Shown here piece after piece: positions 8,501-16,449 of a DNA stretch of 20,263 nt. Both the position numbers and the translations under genes were made by a program. The stretch comes from Cerioporus squamosus. Lineage: Eukaryota > Basidiomycota > Agaricomycetes > Polyporales > Polyporaceae. Below the pieces are notes generated by a model, which was not told where the DNA came from, did no database searches, and saw only the letters and a program-made list of their open reading frames with translations. Location of the stretch: positions 1 through 20,263 of the forward strand of contig JABYQS010000502.1 of the NCBI GenBank assembly GCA_022592435.1, given 5' to 3'. Numbering within the stretch: the first letter of the stretch is position 1; each line of letters opens with the position of its first letter.

Positions 8501-11500
8501 AGGTACCTTGTTACTCATGCTGAAGTGTGTGAGCCTTCGTTCGACCCTAGGGCATTGACTCAGATGGTACTGGATGAGTACTCGGCGGCTGACTTGAGAC
8601 GCGACTGGTATTATGTCTCCCGGAGGGTTAAACGCAGACAGGCACTCCTTCTTGGTGCCGTGCGACCTGGAAAGCGAGCCAACAAGTCAGCCAAGGCTTC
8701 AACCGCTCCTGAATCGACCAGACATGCCATAGAACGAAACGCGATGAAGCCGAAGGACTTCACTCGAGTGGTACCTGTGCCGATCGTGGTTCAGGCCTTG
8801 GTGAACGGTCAAGCAGTCCGGGCTTTGCTCGACACGGGCTCTATGGCCGACTTCCTGTCCACGACGATCGCCGACCAGCTGAAGCTCGATGTTGAAGTCC
8901 TGGCGAAGCCCTTACCTGTGCAGTTAGCCGTCCATGGCTCACGTTCGAGCATCAATTGCTGCGCCATCGTGGATTTTGCATATCAAGAGATCTCCGGGAA
9001 GCGGCGGTTCGACGTCGTGAACCTGGACGACTACGATATGATCCTGGGGACTCCTTTCTTGTTTCAACATCAGGTGGCGATAGGACTGAACCCTGTCCGA
9101 GTGTCTGTCGGATCCGCTGACCCCGTGCCTGTCCAAGGAGTGGAAACAGCGGTGATAACGTCGGCCGCTGCCGACCTGCTGGAGGGCGAGCTGGCAAAGC
9201 TTCGGGAGGAGTTGCGACAGGACGCGAAGGATCTCTGCCAAGATGGCGCAAAGGCGGAGCTACCGCCGCTTAGGGCAGTCAATCACACAATCCCGCTGAT
9301 AGATGAGAATAAAGTGTATCAGTGGCGACCGTCGCGCTGCCCGGACGCGCTGAAGCCCTTGTGGAAAGAGAAGCTGACTGCGTACACCGAGTCGCACCGA
9401 TGGGAGATGGCGGCGGGAACGAACGCGTGCCCAATGTTGATGCTTCCAAAGCCGGCACGGGAAGATGGTGTTTTACGACTGCGGACGGTGGTCGATAAAC
9501 GTCAACAGAATGCGAACACATACAAGCTTGCTGCACCGCTACCGGATATCGAAGGAATCCTGCGCAATGTGGTAAGGCATAAGTACCGTAGCATTATCGA
9601 CGGGAAAGATGCTTACGAACAAATCAGGGTCATACCTGAACACGTCCCGCGGACGCTGTTCACTACCCCGGATGGGACAATGGTTAGTTTGGTACTGCAG
9701 CAGGGAGACATCAACGGCCCGGCGACTTACCAGATGGTAATGAACCATATTTTCGCACCGTATATCGGGGTGTTCATGGATGTGTACCTGGACGACATTG
9801 TCATATACTCGGACACAATAGAAGACCATATGAAGCACGTACGGATAGTGTTCGACGTATTGCGGCGAGAGAAGTTCTTTCTTGGCGCAGACAAGATGCA
9901 CTTCTTTGCTCGAAGGCTGAAGATTCTAGGGCACATCATTGATGAACATGGTATTGCTATGGACCCCCACAAGGTTGATAGCGTACTGAACTGGAAGGTC
10001 CCGACGAACAAGAGCCTCTTGAGCAGCTTTCTCGGAGCAGTCAGTTACCTTGCCCCGGACTGCGAAGGCATCCGCATTCCCATGGGAGTGTTAGCTCCTC
10101 TAACTGGCACTACAAAGCCGTGGAGTTGGACAGCAACTCACCAGCGCGCGTTCGAACAGGTCAAGGCCACAGTGCACAAATGGCGCCATAATCGCCGGGT
10201 TGCATTGGACTACTCCGACTCGGCTCCTATGATAAACCTGGTGACGGACGCTTCAATGACAGGTGCTAGCGGATATGTTTGTCAAGGAGACGACCCACGG
10301 ACAGCTAAAGTCGTAGCCTTCTGGTCTGGCAAGTTTAATTCAGCTCAGCAGAACTATCCCGTGCACGAGCAGGAGCTCCTCGCGATTGTTGAGTCGCTGA
10401 AGCGTTTCCGCGCTCTTCTGTACGGGGCTGAATTCCGCATCTGCACCGACCATCGTGCCCTTGAACATCTGATGCGGCAGAAACACCTGTCTCCTCGACA
10501 GCATCGCTGGATTGATGTGTTAAATGAATTCAAATTCACTATACACTACATTCCGGGCGAGACGAACGTACTGGCGGACGCATTGTCGCGTATTTACAGC
10601 GATGAGCCACTTGGAATCGAGCGAGCGACGTCCGAGTATGTCGGCGATGATGGCGCCGGTGTTCCGCAGATGTCTAGGGCTCTGGACGTGTTGAGACCTG
10701 TCTACACGGGTGCGGCGGCGATCATTAACTTCGCACCTCGTCGCTCGGCTCGCTTGGCGCGGCATAGCCGCGTTCCTGGGCAGTACAGAGCACTGCACCT
10801 GGGAAGGCCGCTTGAATCACTCCAGGCGGACAGTCATCCTTCCCCTACTCCGCCCGAAGCTGCTCCACTCCCGGAGGCCTTGGAGGATGAAGAGGAGGGC
10901 GGGGCTGGTCTGGATACTACTCCCGAGCACTCGGAAGACGAACACGCCCTTGGTGAACCTGCCGGAGATAAGTCCGTGCAGCCTGCTGAGGTACTACGCA
11001 CTCACGAGCCCGTCGAGGCGTCCAACTCTTCGGCGGACGTTCCGCTAATCTTGTCCACGGCGAGTGAGCTGGGACTTGCGTTGCCCGGAGACCTGCGGGG
11101 CCGTTACATCGAGGACGCCTATTTCCGCAAGATTATTCGCGCACCAAGCGAGTTCCCGCACTTCGTGTATCAGGATGGGTTGCTCTACCAGCGAGACCAC
11201 GCGATCTATCGCCTATGCATCCCAGATATCCTGGTCGGGACGCGAAGGTTGCGGGAAATTCTGCTGAAGCATGCGCACTCAGTACTGGCGCACCTAGGCC
11301 CACGTAAGACACTCGAGTACTTACGAAGCGAAGTCTGGTGGCCGGAAATAACCGCGGATGCCGCAGCATACTGTCGCACTTGCGCGGTTTGTGCAACGAC
11401 AAAGCCGGTACCTGCGAAGCCACTGGGGCTGCTGCGGCCCATGCCAGTACCGCGTCGACCTTGGCAGTATATTGCTATTGATTTTGTAGGGCCGTTGCCA

Positions 11501-13675
11501 TTATCTAGAGGTCGCACTGGGAGCTATGATATGATCTGCGTAATCATAGATCAGTTAACGTCCATGGTTCACCTGGTGCCCACGAAGCAGACTTACGGTG
11601 CAGCTCAGATTGCTGAGGTTGTCTTCGAGAATGTATACAAGTTACATGGCCTACCCGAGCGTATCATCAGTGACAGGGATACACTCTTTACGAGCACATT
11701 CTGGCGCAAACTGCATGACTTACTGGGCGTCGAACTTCGCCTTTCGTCTGCTTATCATCCCCAAACGGACGGGGCGACGGAGCGGGCCAATCGTACCATG
11801 ACGCAGATGCTCCGGCAGTGTGTTAGACCCGATCAGAGGGACTGGGTGACGAAGCTACCGGCGGTGGAATTAGCTATGAACTCAGCCCGATCAGACACGA
11901 CGGGTTTCTCACCGTTCTATCTAAATTACGGCCAGATGCCGCGCTCGCTCGTGTGGGAGAGCGGCTCCGAGTATCCAGGCGTCGCTCAGTTTGCTCAGCG
12001 CATGAAGGAGGCTATCATGGCCGCTCATGATGCCGTGATCGCTGCTAGAACGAACCAGGTCGTTCAGGCAAATAAACGTCGACGTGCAGCACAGTTCCAG
12101 GTCGACGATCTGGTGTATCTGTCAACCAAGCATATCAGCGTTCCGTCCGGGCGTGCACGGAAACTGGTGCCCAAATACTTGGGCCCCTTCCGCATTACTC
12201 GTGTCCTGTCCGAGGGAGCGACGTACCAGCTTGAACTGTCGGACGAGTTGAAAGCCCGAGGTATTCACAATGCGTTTCATGCATCATTATTGAGGCCGCA
12301 TTTCCCGAACGACGACCGGAGGTTCCCTGGCAGACAGTTTCACCAGATACCGGGGTTCGGCGAACGTCCCCAAGAATGGTCAGTTGATCGTATCCTGTCT
12401 CACACTGGGGCCGGTTCGGACGCTGAATTCGAGGTTCAGTGGAGTACTGGAGACGTAACGTGGGCTCCTTACCGCGATGTCAAGCATCTGCAGGTTTTGG
12501 TGGAGTACTTCGAGGCCCTCGGTGTTTCGAGTGCAGCCCAGTTGCGGGCTCAGGGGCTGTCGAAAGATAAGTCGACCTCCGAGTCGGAGCCACATCTCGA
12601 TCACACTAACCTCTCTGGGAGGGGAGATCGAGTCTCGGCGGCGCCGCTGACGATTCGATGCTCGGCGGTCGGATTTCGACAAGGAAATGGGTCCATGCGT
12701 CTAGAAAAAACGCGTCAGGACGGGGACATGGTCGAGCAGGAAGGATATAAAGCAGGATACACACGTTTGACGACGAGCGAACCTGACACCTCGTCGACCG
12801 CTGAATCATCCCACCAAGCCATGTCCTCCGTTCCTAACCACTACAACGCCGACGACCGCGTTCGCTGGGAGCAGTACGCCGCTGCCCTGCGAGCATATGG
12901 GGCTGGCCAGGGGCCGTACCCGGGTAATCCTCCCGCTGGGTACCGAGAGGTCTTCAAGCTCTCTCAACGCTTTGCGCCGGTACCCGAGGACTACCCCGCG
13001 CCAGCTCATCATCCGCCGGTCCCGCAACACGCTCTGGCGGGCGTGAATATGAGCGACAGCGCGTTTAACGCTCTGCTGGCGCATACGGCGGCGGTAAACG
13101 CGCAAGTTGTCGCGCTCCAGTCACAGGCCCTGTCCGAGGCGCGTAAAGGAGCTTCCGTGCACTACAACGGTCGTGGACGGGGCGGCGGACCGCCGTATGG
13201 GAGGCGGGGACCACGTCTAGTGGGTGAGTACTCACCGGTTACGCTCGGATTGGCCTCGCGCTCAAACTCTCATGCCCAACCATCGGCAGACCGTGTCTCC
13301 GGTCGGACTTCCACTCAGACGGCCTCCATGCCTTCGAAGCGCAAGCGCGGCCATCGTGGAGGGCGAGGGCGTGGTCGCAACCACGTGCCTGACGGGCAGA
13401 CTGCTCAGGAGATGCCGGCTGAGGCGGACGGTGGACCCGCTGCGGCTACGAATCAGCCCGGTGAGTATGGTGTCACAGACTTCATGCGTACCCTTGTTGA
13501 CCAACTCGCGTCGATGTTCTATGCATCAGAAGGCGACGTTGAGGTTCCCGCAGAGGTTCAGAATGGCGGGGAAGGGATAGGGGCCGCGTCTTCGGAGCCG
13601 GCTCCGGATGTTGACCTCGACTTCCATATGGACCTCGAGCAGTTTGGAGAGGGAGACGAGGCGGTGGTATATTAA
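5540..13675 (+). CDS. gag-pol: Gag-Pol polyprotein of a Ty3/gypsy chromovirus (2711 aa, single ORF)
   Basis: This polyprotein builds the particle, reverse-transcribes the element RNA and integrates the cDNA. I chose the ATG at 5540 because the codons upstream contain no ATG. Residues in order: disordered leader 1-500, with a Ser/Asp run near 431-470 and a basic NLS-like stretch near 473-498; Gag about 505-680; CCHC zinc knuckle 762-775 (CFACRETGHESRNC); uncharacterised globular segment about 834-1035; aspartic protease DTG 1098-1100 and ILG 1168-1170; RT with motif A Asp1354 and YLDD 1416-1419; RNase H D1570, E1612, D1637, D1680; integrase zinc finger His1911/1918, Cys1948/1951; DDE D1981, D2045, E2081 (35 residues between the last two); GPF 2215-2217; chromodomain-like 2280-2330 (WSVDRIL...VQWSTGDVTWAPY); extension 2331-2711 with Arg-Gly patches and an acidic end. 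Gag and Pol share one frame, so any Gag excess must come from processing or splicing. Stop TAA at 13673-13675. Confidence 0.96.
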   Translation: MVANAEKTSSARTSSRTSTEAAVALEGTGTFSPESNFLEATGELPSSISLPPVAPDAPRPVMSLPPHVVGDLELAVKWGLADYGRLAEESSSRGRVTRKAARAARGGEAEDVAASQATYRGHRGMRGRTSAASNGSRTTVRAEEVQQPAPLQGQEGAMAAALPTNSEPPLEGEKLSSLESRLLSTTGPDVDTHGWTFILGRLGQESDIPVASGTPIPSSDTAPTWFDLCSDSDQLGPVPEGWGVVVQTRIVPSLPPIEPSDQSFVDEFWYDVESSLSDRSKGDSEEEVQHSLGLGANHAEAQESSKGIVRSWLRASMAVIREVHSETEDTRPPKAEPGLHESHKGKHVPRSPSQREFLARFASEQPDSSKSRPAQAPRSAVSAAGSGGQGPRASSRPRPDTPAQFRREASQVPDGGWFRATTASAGGRGPPSSSSSSSDSSSSSDPSEPSEGGSESDVESTGSDSCHSSTSSRRRDRSEAQKRRKKKQRDDHKRMRKALSGVKIKPPFNWNGSADLDLFDQWTYEVDTWGELNGLDDGLMIKLIVQFMSGKPSQFFMRHVATRQSEWTVKGLYEALFDYCFPADYKANLRYQLEHAEQENSRVRDFVRKIEHLAVRFPDVTDVQLVHIFWHGVHQYIRLHLIEKGFDPETTKLERLVKHAVRREKAYLQAQKESRTFQGKVPGRAWGRFESRTSGPQPWKPKPEQTESQLRDRKSKDAPVSGSIPNAPRRAADARTSTSEKRERKNQLSKEELQRLRSEGRCFACRETGHESRNCPARKKAKAPTLSASSVRFSKLEALADEARRAESFLRVSSVRLGTKQVPTPDISDPEPSVALDDYPRIIHNMFVSYHDPRIAMEVGISPEDRFTVSVYDTDTYEVSDWLAPKGLPSDYLVTRQQIDDGDWGVPEIIQAEWDNWITIPPRQEWGTGFPPCDAAPESSPALYWLRAHVAAQIRVAYPDLPDRVQLVEVMPHALGYELYSPWLDEGRYLVTHAEVCEPSFDPRALTQMVLDEYSAADLRRDWYYVSRRVKRRQALLLGAVRPGKRANKSAKASTAPESTRHAIERNAMKPKDFTRVVPVPIVVQALVNGQAVRALLDTGSMADFLSTTIADQLKLDVEVLAKPLPVQLAVHGSRSSINCCAIVDFAYQEISGKRRFDVVNLDDYDMILGTPFLFQHQVAIGLNPVRVSVGSADPVPVQGVETAVITSAAADLLEGELAKLREELRQDAKDLCQDGAKAELPPLRAVNHTIPLIDENKVYQWRPSRCPDALKPLWKEKLTAYTESHRWEMAAGTNACPMLMLPKPAREDGVLRLRTVVDKRQQNANTYKLAAPLPDIEGILRNVVRHKYRSIIDGKDAYEQIRVIPEHVPRTLFTTPDGTMVSLVLQQGDINGPATYQMVMNHIFAPYIGVFMDVYLDDIVIYSDTIEDHMKHVRIVFDVLRREKFFLGADKMHFFARRLKILGHIIDEHGIAMDPHKVDSVLNWKVPTNKSLLSSFLGAVSYLAPDCEGIRIPMGVLAPLTGTTKPWSWTATHQRAFEQVKATVHKWRHNRRVALDYSDSAPMINLVTDASMTGASGYVCQGDDPRTAKVVAFWSGKFNSAQQNYPVHEQELLAIVESLKRFRALLYGAEFRICTDHRALEHLMRQKHLSPRQHRWIDVLNEFKFTIHYIPGETNVLADALSRIYSDEPLGIERATSEYVGDDGAGVPQMSRALDVLRPVYTGAAAIINFAPRRSARLARHSRVPGQYRALHLGRPLESLQADSHPSPTPPEAAPLPEALEDEEEGGAGLDTTPEHSEDEHALGEPAGDKSVQPAEVLRTHEPVEASNSSADVPLILSTASELGLALPGDLRGRYIEDAYFRKIIRAPSEFPHFVYQDGLLYQRDHAIYRLCIPDILVGTRRLREILLKHAHSVLAHLGPRKTLEYLRSEVWWPEITADAAAYCRTCAVCATTKPVPAKPLGLLRPMPVPRRPWQYIAIDFVGPLPLSRGRTGSYDMICVIIDQLTSMVHLVPTKQTYGAAQIAEVVFENVYKLHGLPERIISDRDTLFTSTFWRKLHDLLGVELRLSSAYHPQTDGATERANRTMTQMLRQCVRPDQRDWVTKLPAVELAMNSARSDTTGFSPFYLNYGQMPRSLVWESGSEYPGVAQFAQRMKEAIMAAHDAVIAARTNQVVQANKRRRAAQFQVDDLVYLSTKHISVPSGRARKLVPKYLGPFRITRVLSEGATYQLELSDELKARGIHNAFHASLLRPHFPNDDRRFPGRQFHQIPGFGERPQEWSVDRILSHTGAGSDAEFEVQWSTGDVTWAPYRDVKHLQVLVEYFEALGVSSAAQLRAQGLSKDKSTSESEPHLDHTNLSGRGDRVSAAPLTIRCSAVGFRQGNGSMRLEKTRQDGDMVEQEGYKAGYTRLTTSEPDTSSTAESSHQAMSSVPNHYNADDRVRWEQYAAALRAYGAGQGPYPGNPPAGYREVFKLSQRFAPVPEDYPAPAHHPPVPQHALAGVNMSDSAFNALLAHTAAVNAQVVALQSQALSEARKGASVHYNGRGRGGGPPYGRRGPRLVGEYSPVTLGLASRSNSHAQPSADRVSGRTSTQTASMPSKRKRGHRGGRGRGRNHVPDGQTAQEMPAEADGGPAAATNQPGEYGVTDFMRTLVDQLASMFYASEGDVEVPAEVQNGGEGIGAASSEPAPDVDLDFHMDLEQFGEGDEAVVY

Positions 13676-13736
13676 GCGTAGAGTGGGAGTACGGTAGCCC
13701 GTCGCACCCTTAGAGTAGGCCTCGTTACACGAGCCC

Positions 13737-13746
13737 GGAGGGCGGA
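13737..13746 (+). other. Polypurine tract (candidate)
   Basis: GGAGGGCGGA directly abuts the 3' LTR, where plus-strand DNA synthesis is primed. It is short and contains one pyrimidine, so it is identified mainly by position. Confidence 0.5.
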
Positions 13747-14149
13747 TGTAAGGTGGCGGGCGCTACGGACTACCGTATCCGGACATCGGAATACTCCATT
13801 TGGCAGGAGATCTACCAAACGTCCGTCGAGGCGCTCGCGGCCTCGTCGGACATCGTTTTCCTCCGACCTTTGACCAGTTTTCTTTCACCGTTCTTCTTCC
13901 GACTCACTCTTTTCAGTTCCCTTATTCTCCGAGTGTCTTCCGACACTCATTTTCTATTTGGCTATGTTTACTCAGTAGGTAGTATATAAGCATGTACGTA
14001 GCGAGGCTGGTGCCTCAGTTCTTCGAGATACGACTTCTTCTTACTCAGTTGTTCGTGTTTCGAGTCTCGACTCGTGTTCTACCGACTCGCTTCGACTCTT
14101 GACTTCAAGCTTTCGCAACAAGTCTCGTCGACTCGTCGGTGGCCTCACA
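13747..14149 (+). repeat. 3' long terminal repeat (403 bp)
   Basis: Matches the 5' LTR base for base as far as I can see, from TGTAAGG to CCTCACA. It would supply the polyadenylation signal of the element, and could act as a promoter reading right into the flank. Confidence 0.95.
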
Positions 14150-14154
14150 GCTTC
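14150..14154. repeat. Target site duplication, right copy (GCTTC)
   Basis: Matches the copy at 5059-5063. Removing the element and one copy restores the pre-insertion sequence GTAAGTGCTTCCTCCGC. Confidence 0.9.
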
Positions 14155-15036
14155 CTCCGCATCGAGATGCTTGCTTGGCATGCCGTGTATTCGCTGACGA
14201 TCCTCACGCACGGAGCTCGCAGGTCTCCGCCCGGGCCAGCGCGGTGTCCGCAGGCATGACACATCTGCAGCTCGAAACTCTGAGCTTCAAGCCAGATAAT
14301 GCGCATGCGCGCAGAGTACGGGCACGCGGGCGGGCAGGAGAGGCAGGACATGGATGTCTGGCGAAGGCGGGGATAGGACACGAGCATGACTGGGACTCGG
14401 AGTTGGCTGGTATGCGGCTGAGTAGCCTGCGCGTAGCGGTATGCGTTTCAGGGTGGTTCCATGGGCTCGGGCATTGGGGCGGGAACTTTGCGGGACTTCG
14501 AAGCTATCTGACTTGGAGTGTGCATAGTCCGAGCTGCAAGGACGACTTGTACATTACAGAGAGGATGTATACAACTCTTGCGCACAATGAAATGGCTACA
14601 CATTGAGCATCGAGACAGAACTTGAGTGCATTTGCGTGCATCTCGAAGCTGCGTATTCTCTTCTTGAAGTTCTCCTTGGCATGGCTGCGTCATGGGACGG
14701 TATCAGAATTCCGCTCACGATTCGTTTCAGTATGTGCGCTCGGATCCTGTCTCTCGGGGAGGTCTGTAACAGGAACAAATGAGCTTCGGAGCCGCGAATC
14801 GACCCAAGTGTCTGGATATGAGCCCACCGCGGAGCGGTCTCGATACTCGCCGCAATGCTTCAGTGTACGCAGCGGCTGCTCGCGTTCACATGCACTCAGC
14901 CGCTGGGAACAGATCCCACTAGGCCTTGTGAAGAGAGTTCTGGCGAACACCTGCAACAGAACACAGATAGTATGATTCAGAAGAGACTTAGTGAGACAAT
15001 TTTGCCATAGCTCAAGTTATGCTGGAGGCGAACAAA
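14155..15036. other. Intergenic; one small Cys-containing minus-strand ORF, otherwise nothing recognised
   Basis: An ATG at 14387-14385 on the minus strand opens a frame with CLSC, CHAC and further cysteines. It runs into the LTR and stops soon after. No family was recognised, and it may be chance. The remainder has only short unsupported frames and no RNA gene that I can see. Confidence 0.3.
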
Positions 15037-15044
15037 GATAAAAG
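15037..15044 (+). promoter_or_regulatory. TATA-like element of the 15087 gene
   Basis: GATAAAAG, ending 42 bases before the ATG at 15087, a plausible fungal core-promoter spacing. Confidence 0.35.
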
Positions 15045-15086
15045 GGTTAGCGTCATCCCTCTGCTGAAGTTGCTCATCGAGCTGCC

Positions 15087-16005
15087 ATGACTCGGACACG
15101 GACATCCACTCGCGGCCGGCTTATCTTCCACTCTGAGTCGCCCTCTAAGCCCGTTCGCTCGTCTGCACACAAGGCCGCTCTCGACCCGCATGCTGTCCCC
15201 TTTCAGCTGCAGCGTCCTGTGCTCGTTCTTGTCCCACATCCCTCGCAGCTCTCCCCGCCGTCGTCTGCTCTGAAGCTTTCGGAGCCAGACCCAGATGACC
15301 TGCGTGGCAGTGTGCGGAAGCTCATTACGGAGCTTCTCGGTAAGAGTCCCGTTCCTCGAGTCGCACACGGTTCCGAGTCTGACTTCAAATTCAGTCTTCA
15401 CATCCGGAGTCCCGGGCGCGCGCATGTGCTGGGAGGTGACGCTCTTCCGGGACCAAGTCGTCCTCCGCTACCACGTCATCCTGATTGGCTGGCCGTCCGA
15501 CATCCCGTTCCAAGACCTTAGCAAGCAGGGTGCGCCGTCGGCAGCCCAGATGCGCACGCTTATCGGCCTTATGCTCAGTGGGGAGCTCTACTTTGCCCGG
15601 GCGACCTCCGCGCAGCTCCGCATCGCCCGACTCGATGCCAGCGGCATCTCTCCGAGCCCGCTCCACCGCAAGGCTCTTCCGCTGCCCAATCTTTGCCGCA
15701 GAGACATGGGGAGCCGGAAGACCCAGTACGACGACGAGGGCAATGCTCGTGTGCCCCGCTATGCCCGTGACGGCCCGAAGAGTGTGAAGATGATCGAGGA
15801 GGTGGAGGAGGACGTGGTCGAGACTCACACACAGCCGTCAGGTAGTAGAGTGCCCCTGCCAAGGATGCGTAATCAGTTCGGTCACCTGGGATGGTATGAG
15901 AATGGCGGCTGGCGGGAGATCGGACATCATTACTGTAACTTAGACTTGCCAGACGGTGAGCACTCGGACTCGGACTCGATCTCTGAGTTCACGGACGATG
16001 AGTAG
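15087..16005 (+). CDS. Two-exon host gene, uncharacterised basidiomycete protein (287 aa)
   Basis: Exons are 15087-15339 and 15395-16005. The 55-nt intron has a GTAAGA donor and a TTCAG acceptor, and removing it joins the two open frames exactly (phase 1), which is strong support for the model. Residues 1-85 are basic and Ser/Pro-rich (MTRTRTSTRG at the start, then a LVLVPHP stretch). The middle is folded-looking: CWEVTLFRDQVVLRYHVIL, then GWPSDIPFQDLS and MRTLIGLMLSGELYFAR. A YARDGPKSVKMIEE motif follows, then an acidic linker and an acidic Ser/Asp tail ending FTDDE. I have a memory of uncharacterised Agaricomycete proteins with the GWP-x-IPF and RDGPKS motifs, but know no function. No signal peptide or membrane segment is evident. 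The retrotransposon ends about 940 bp upstream. Stop TAG at 16003-16005. Confidence 0.72.
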
Positions 16006-16449
16006 TTAGATTCCCTTTTGCTTGTCTTCGCAACTCTACATTCTCATATAATGCACCTTGTCTCGGGTCCTCGGGATCTGTGTAGCTGCAGATATTCTTG
16101 TCTCCCATGTGCATTGGCTATGCATGTTTCATCTGCTCGGTTCACCGGCAGCGGCTGCGCTTCATTAGAGTATCCTATGACTGAGATGTGGCGACATGTC
16201 CCCAAACATTCGGATTGGCTGGAAGGAAATCGTTTCATTGACAGTACGCGACTTCGGGAACATCCCGGGATGGCCGCGCCAGCATTCACTACTCGCTCTC
16301 TATCCTCCCTGTCCTCTGTCGTGACATGTCAGGGTTCACCTCTTCCTGCCTGCTGTCGACAACGCACATGATCCTCTCCTCCTACACTCGCTGCTCCGCC
16401 ACCTCTTGACAACACCCCTCTTGCTCCTCTGGCGACCTCGTCAGCATGC
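16006..16449. other. No gene recognised
   Basis: Downstream flank of the 15087 gene. A 117-codon plus-strand frame (16018-16371) has no recognisable content. On the minus strand a splice-like TTCATTGCAG at about 16484 could open a further exon (NMWQVDNGSEHADE...) of the gene at 16450-17283, running left to about 16330. Confidence 0.25.

Larger units (their letters stand above)
5064..14149 (+). mobile_element. Complete Ty3/gypsy (Metaviridae) LTR retrotransposon, chromovirus-like
   Basis: The element is 9086 bp, bounded by 403-bp LTRs that start TG and end CA and flanked by the 5-bp duplication GCTTC. It encodes one uninterrupted Gag-Pol polyprotein in the order Gag, CCHC, protease, RT, RNase H, integrase, chromodomain-like. 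RT before integrase places it in Ty3/gypsy rather than Ty1/copia. I see no difference between the two LTRs by eye, all catalytic motifs checked are present, and the ORF has no stop, so insertion looks recent and the element may be able to move. The plus strand is the sense strand. It lies between possible host transcription units rather than inside a recognised exon. Confidence 0.96.

Noticed and set aside
12530..13675. Envelope-like gene at the 3' end of the element
   Set aside because: The extension has no signal peptide, membrane segment or cysteine pattern, and it is in frame with Pol, so it is not an env gene.
14139..14606. 155-codon plus-strand frame starting at the end of the 3' LTR
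   Set aside because: It begins inside the LTR without a convincing start and has no recognisable protein features.
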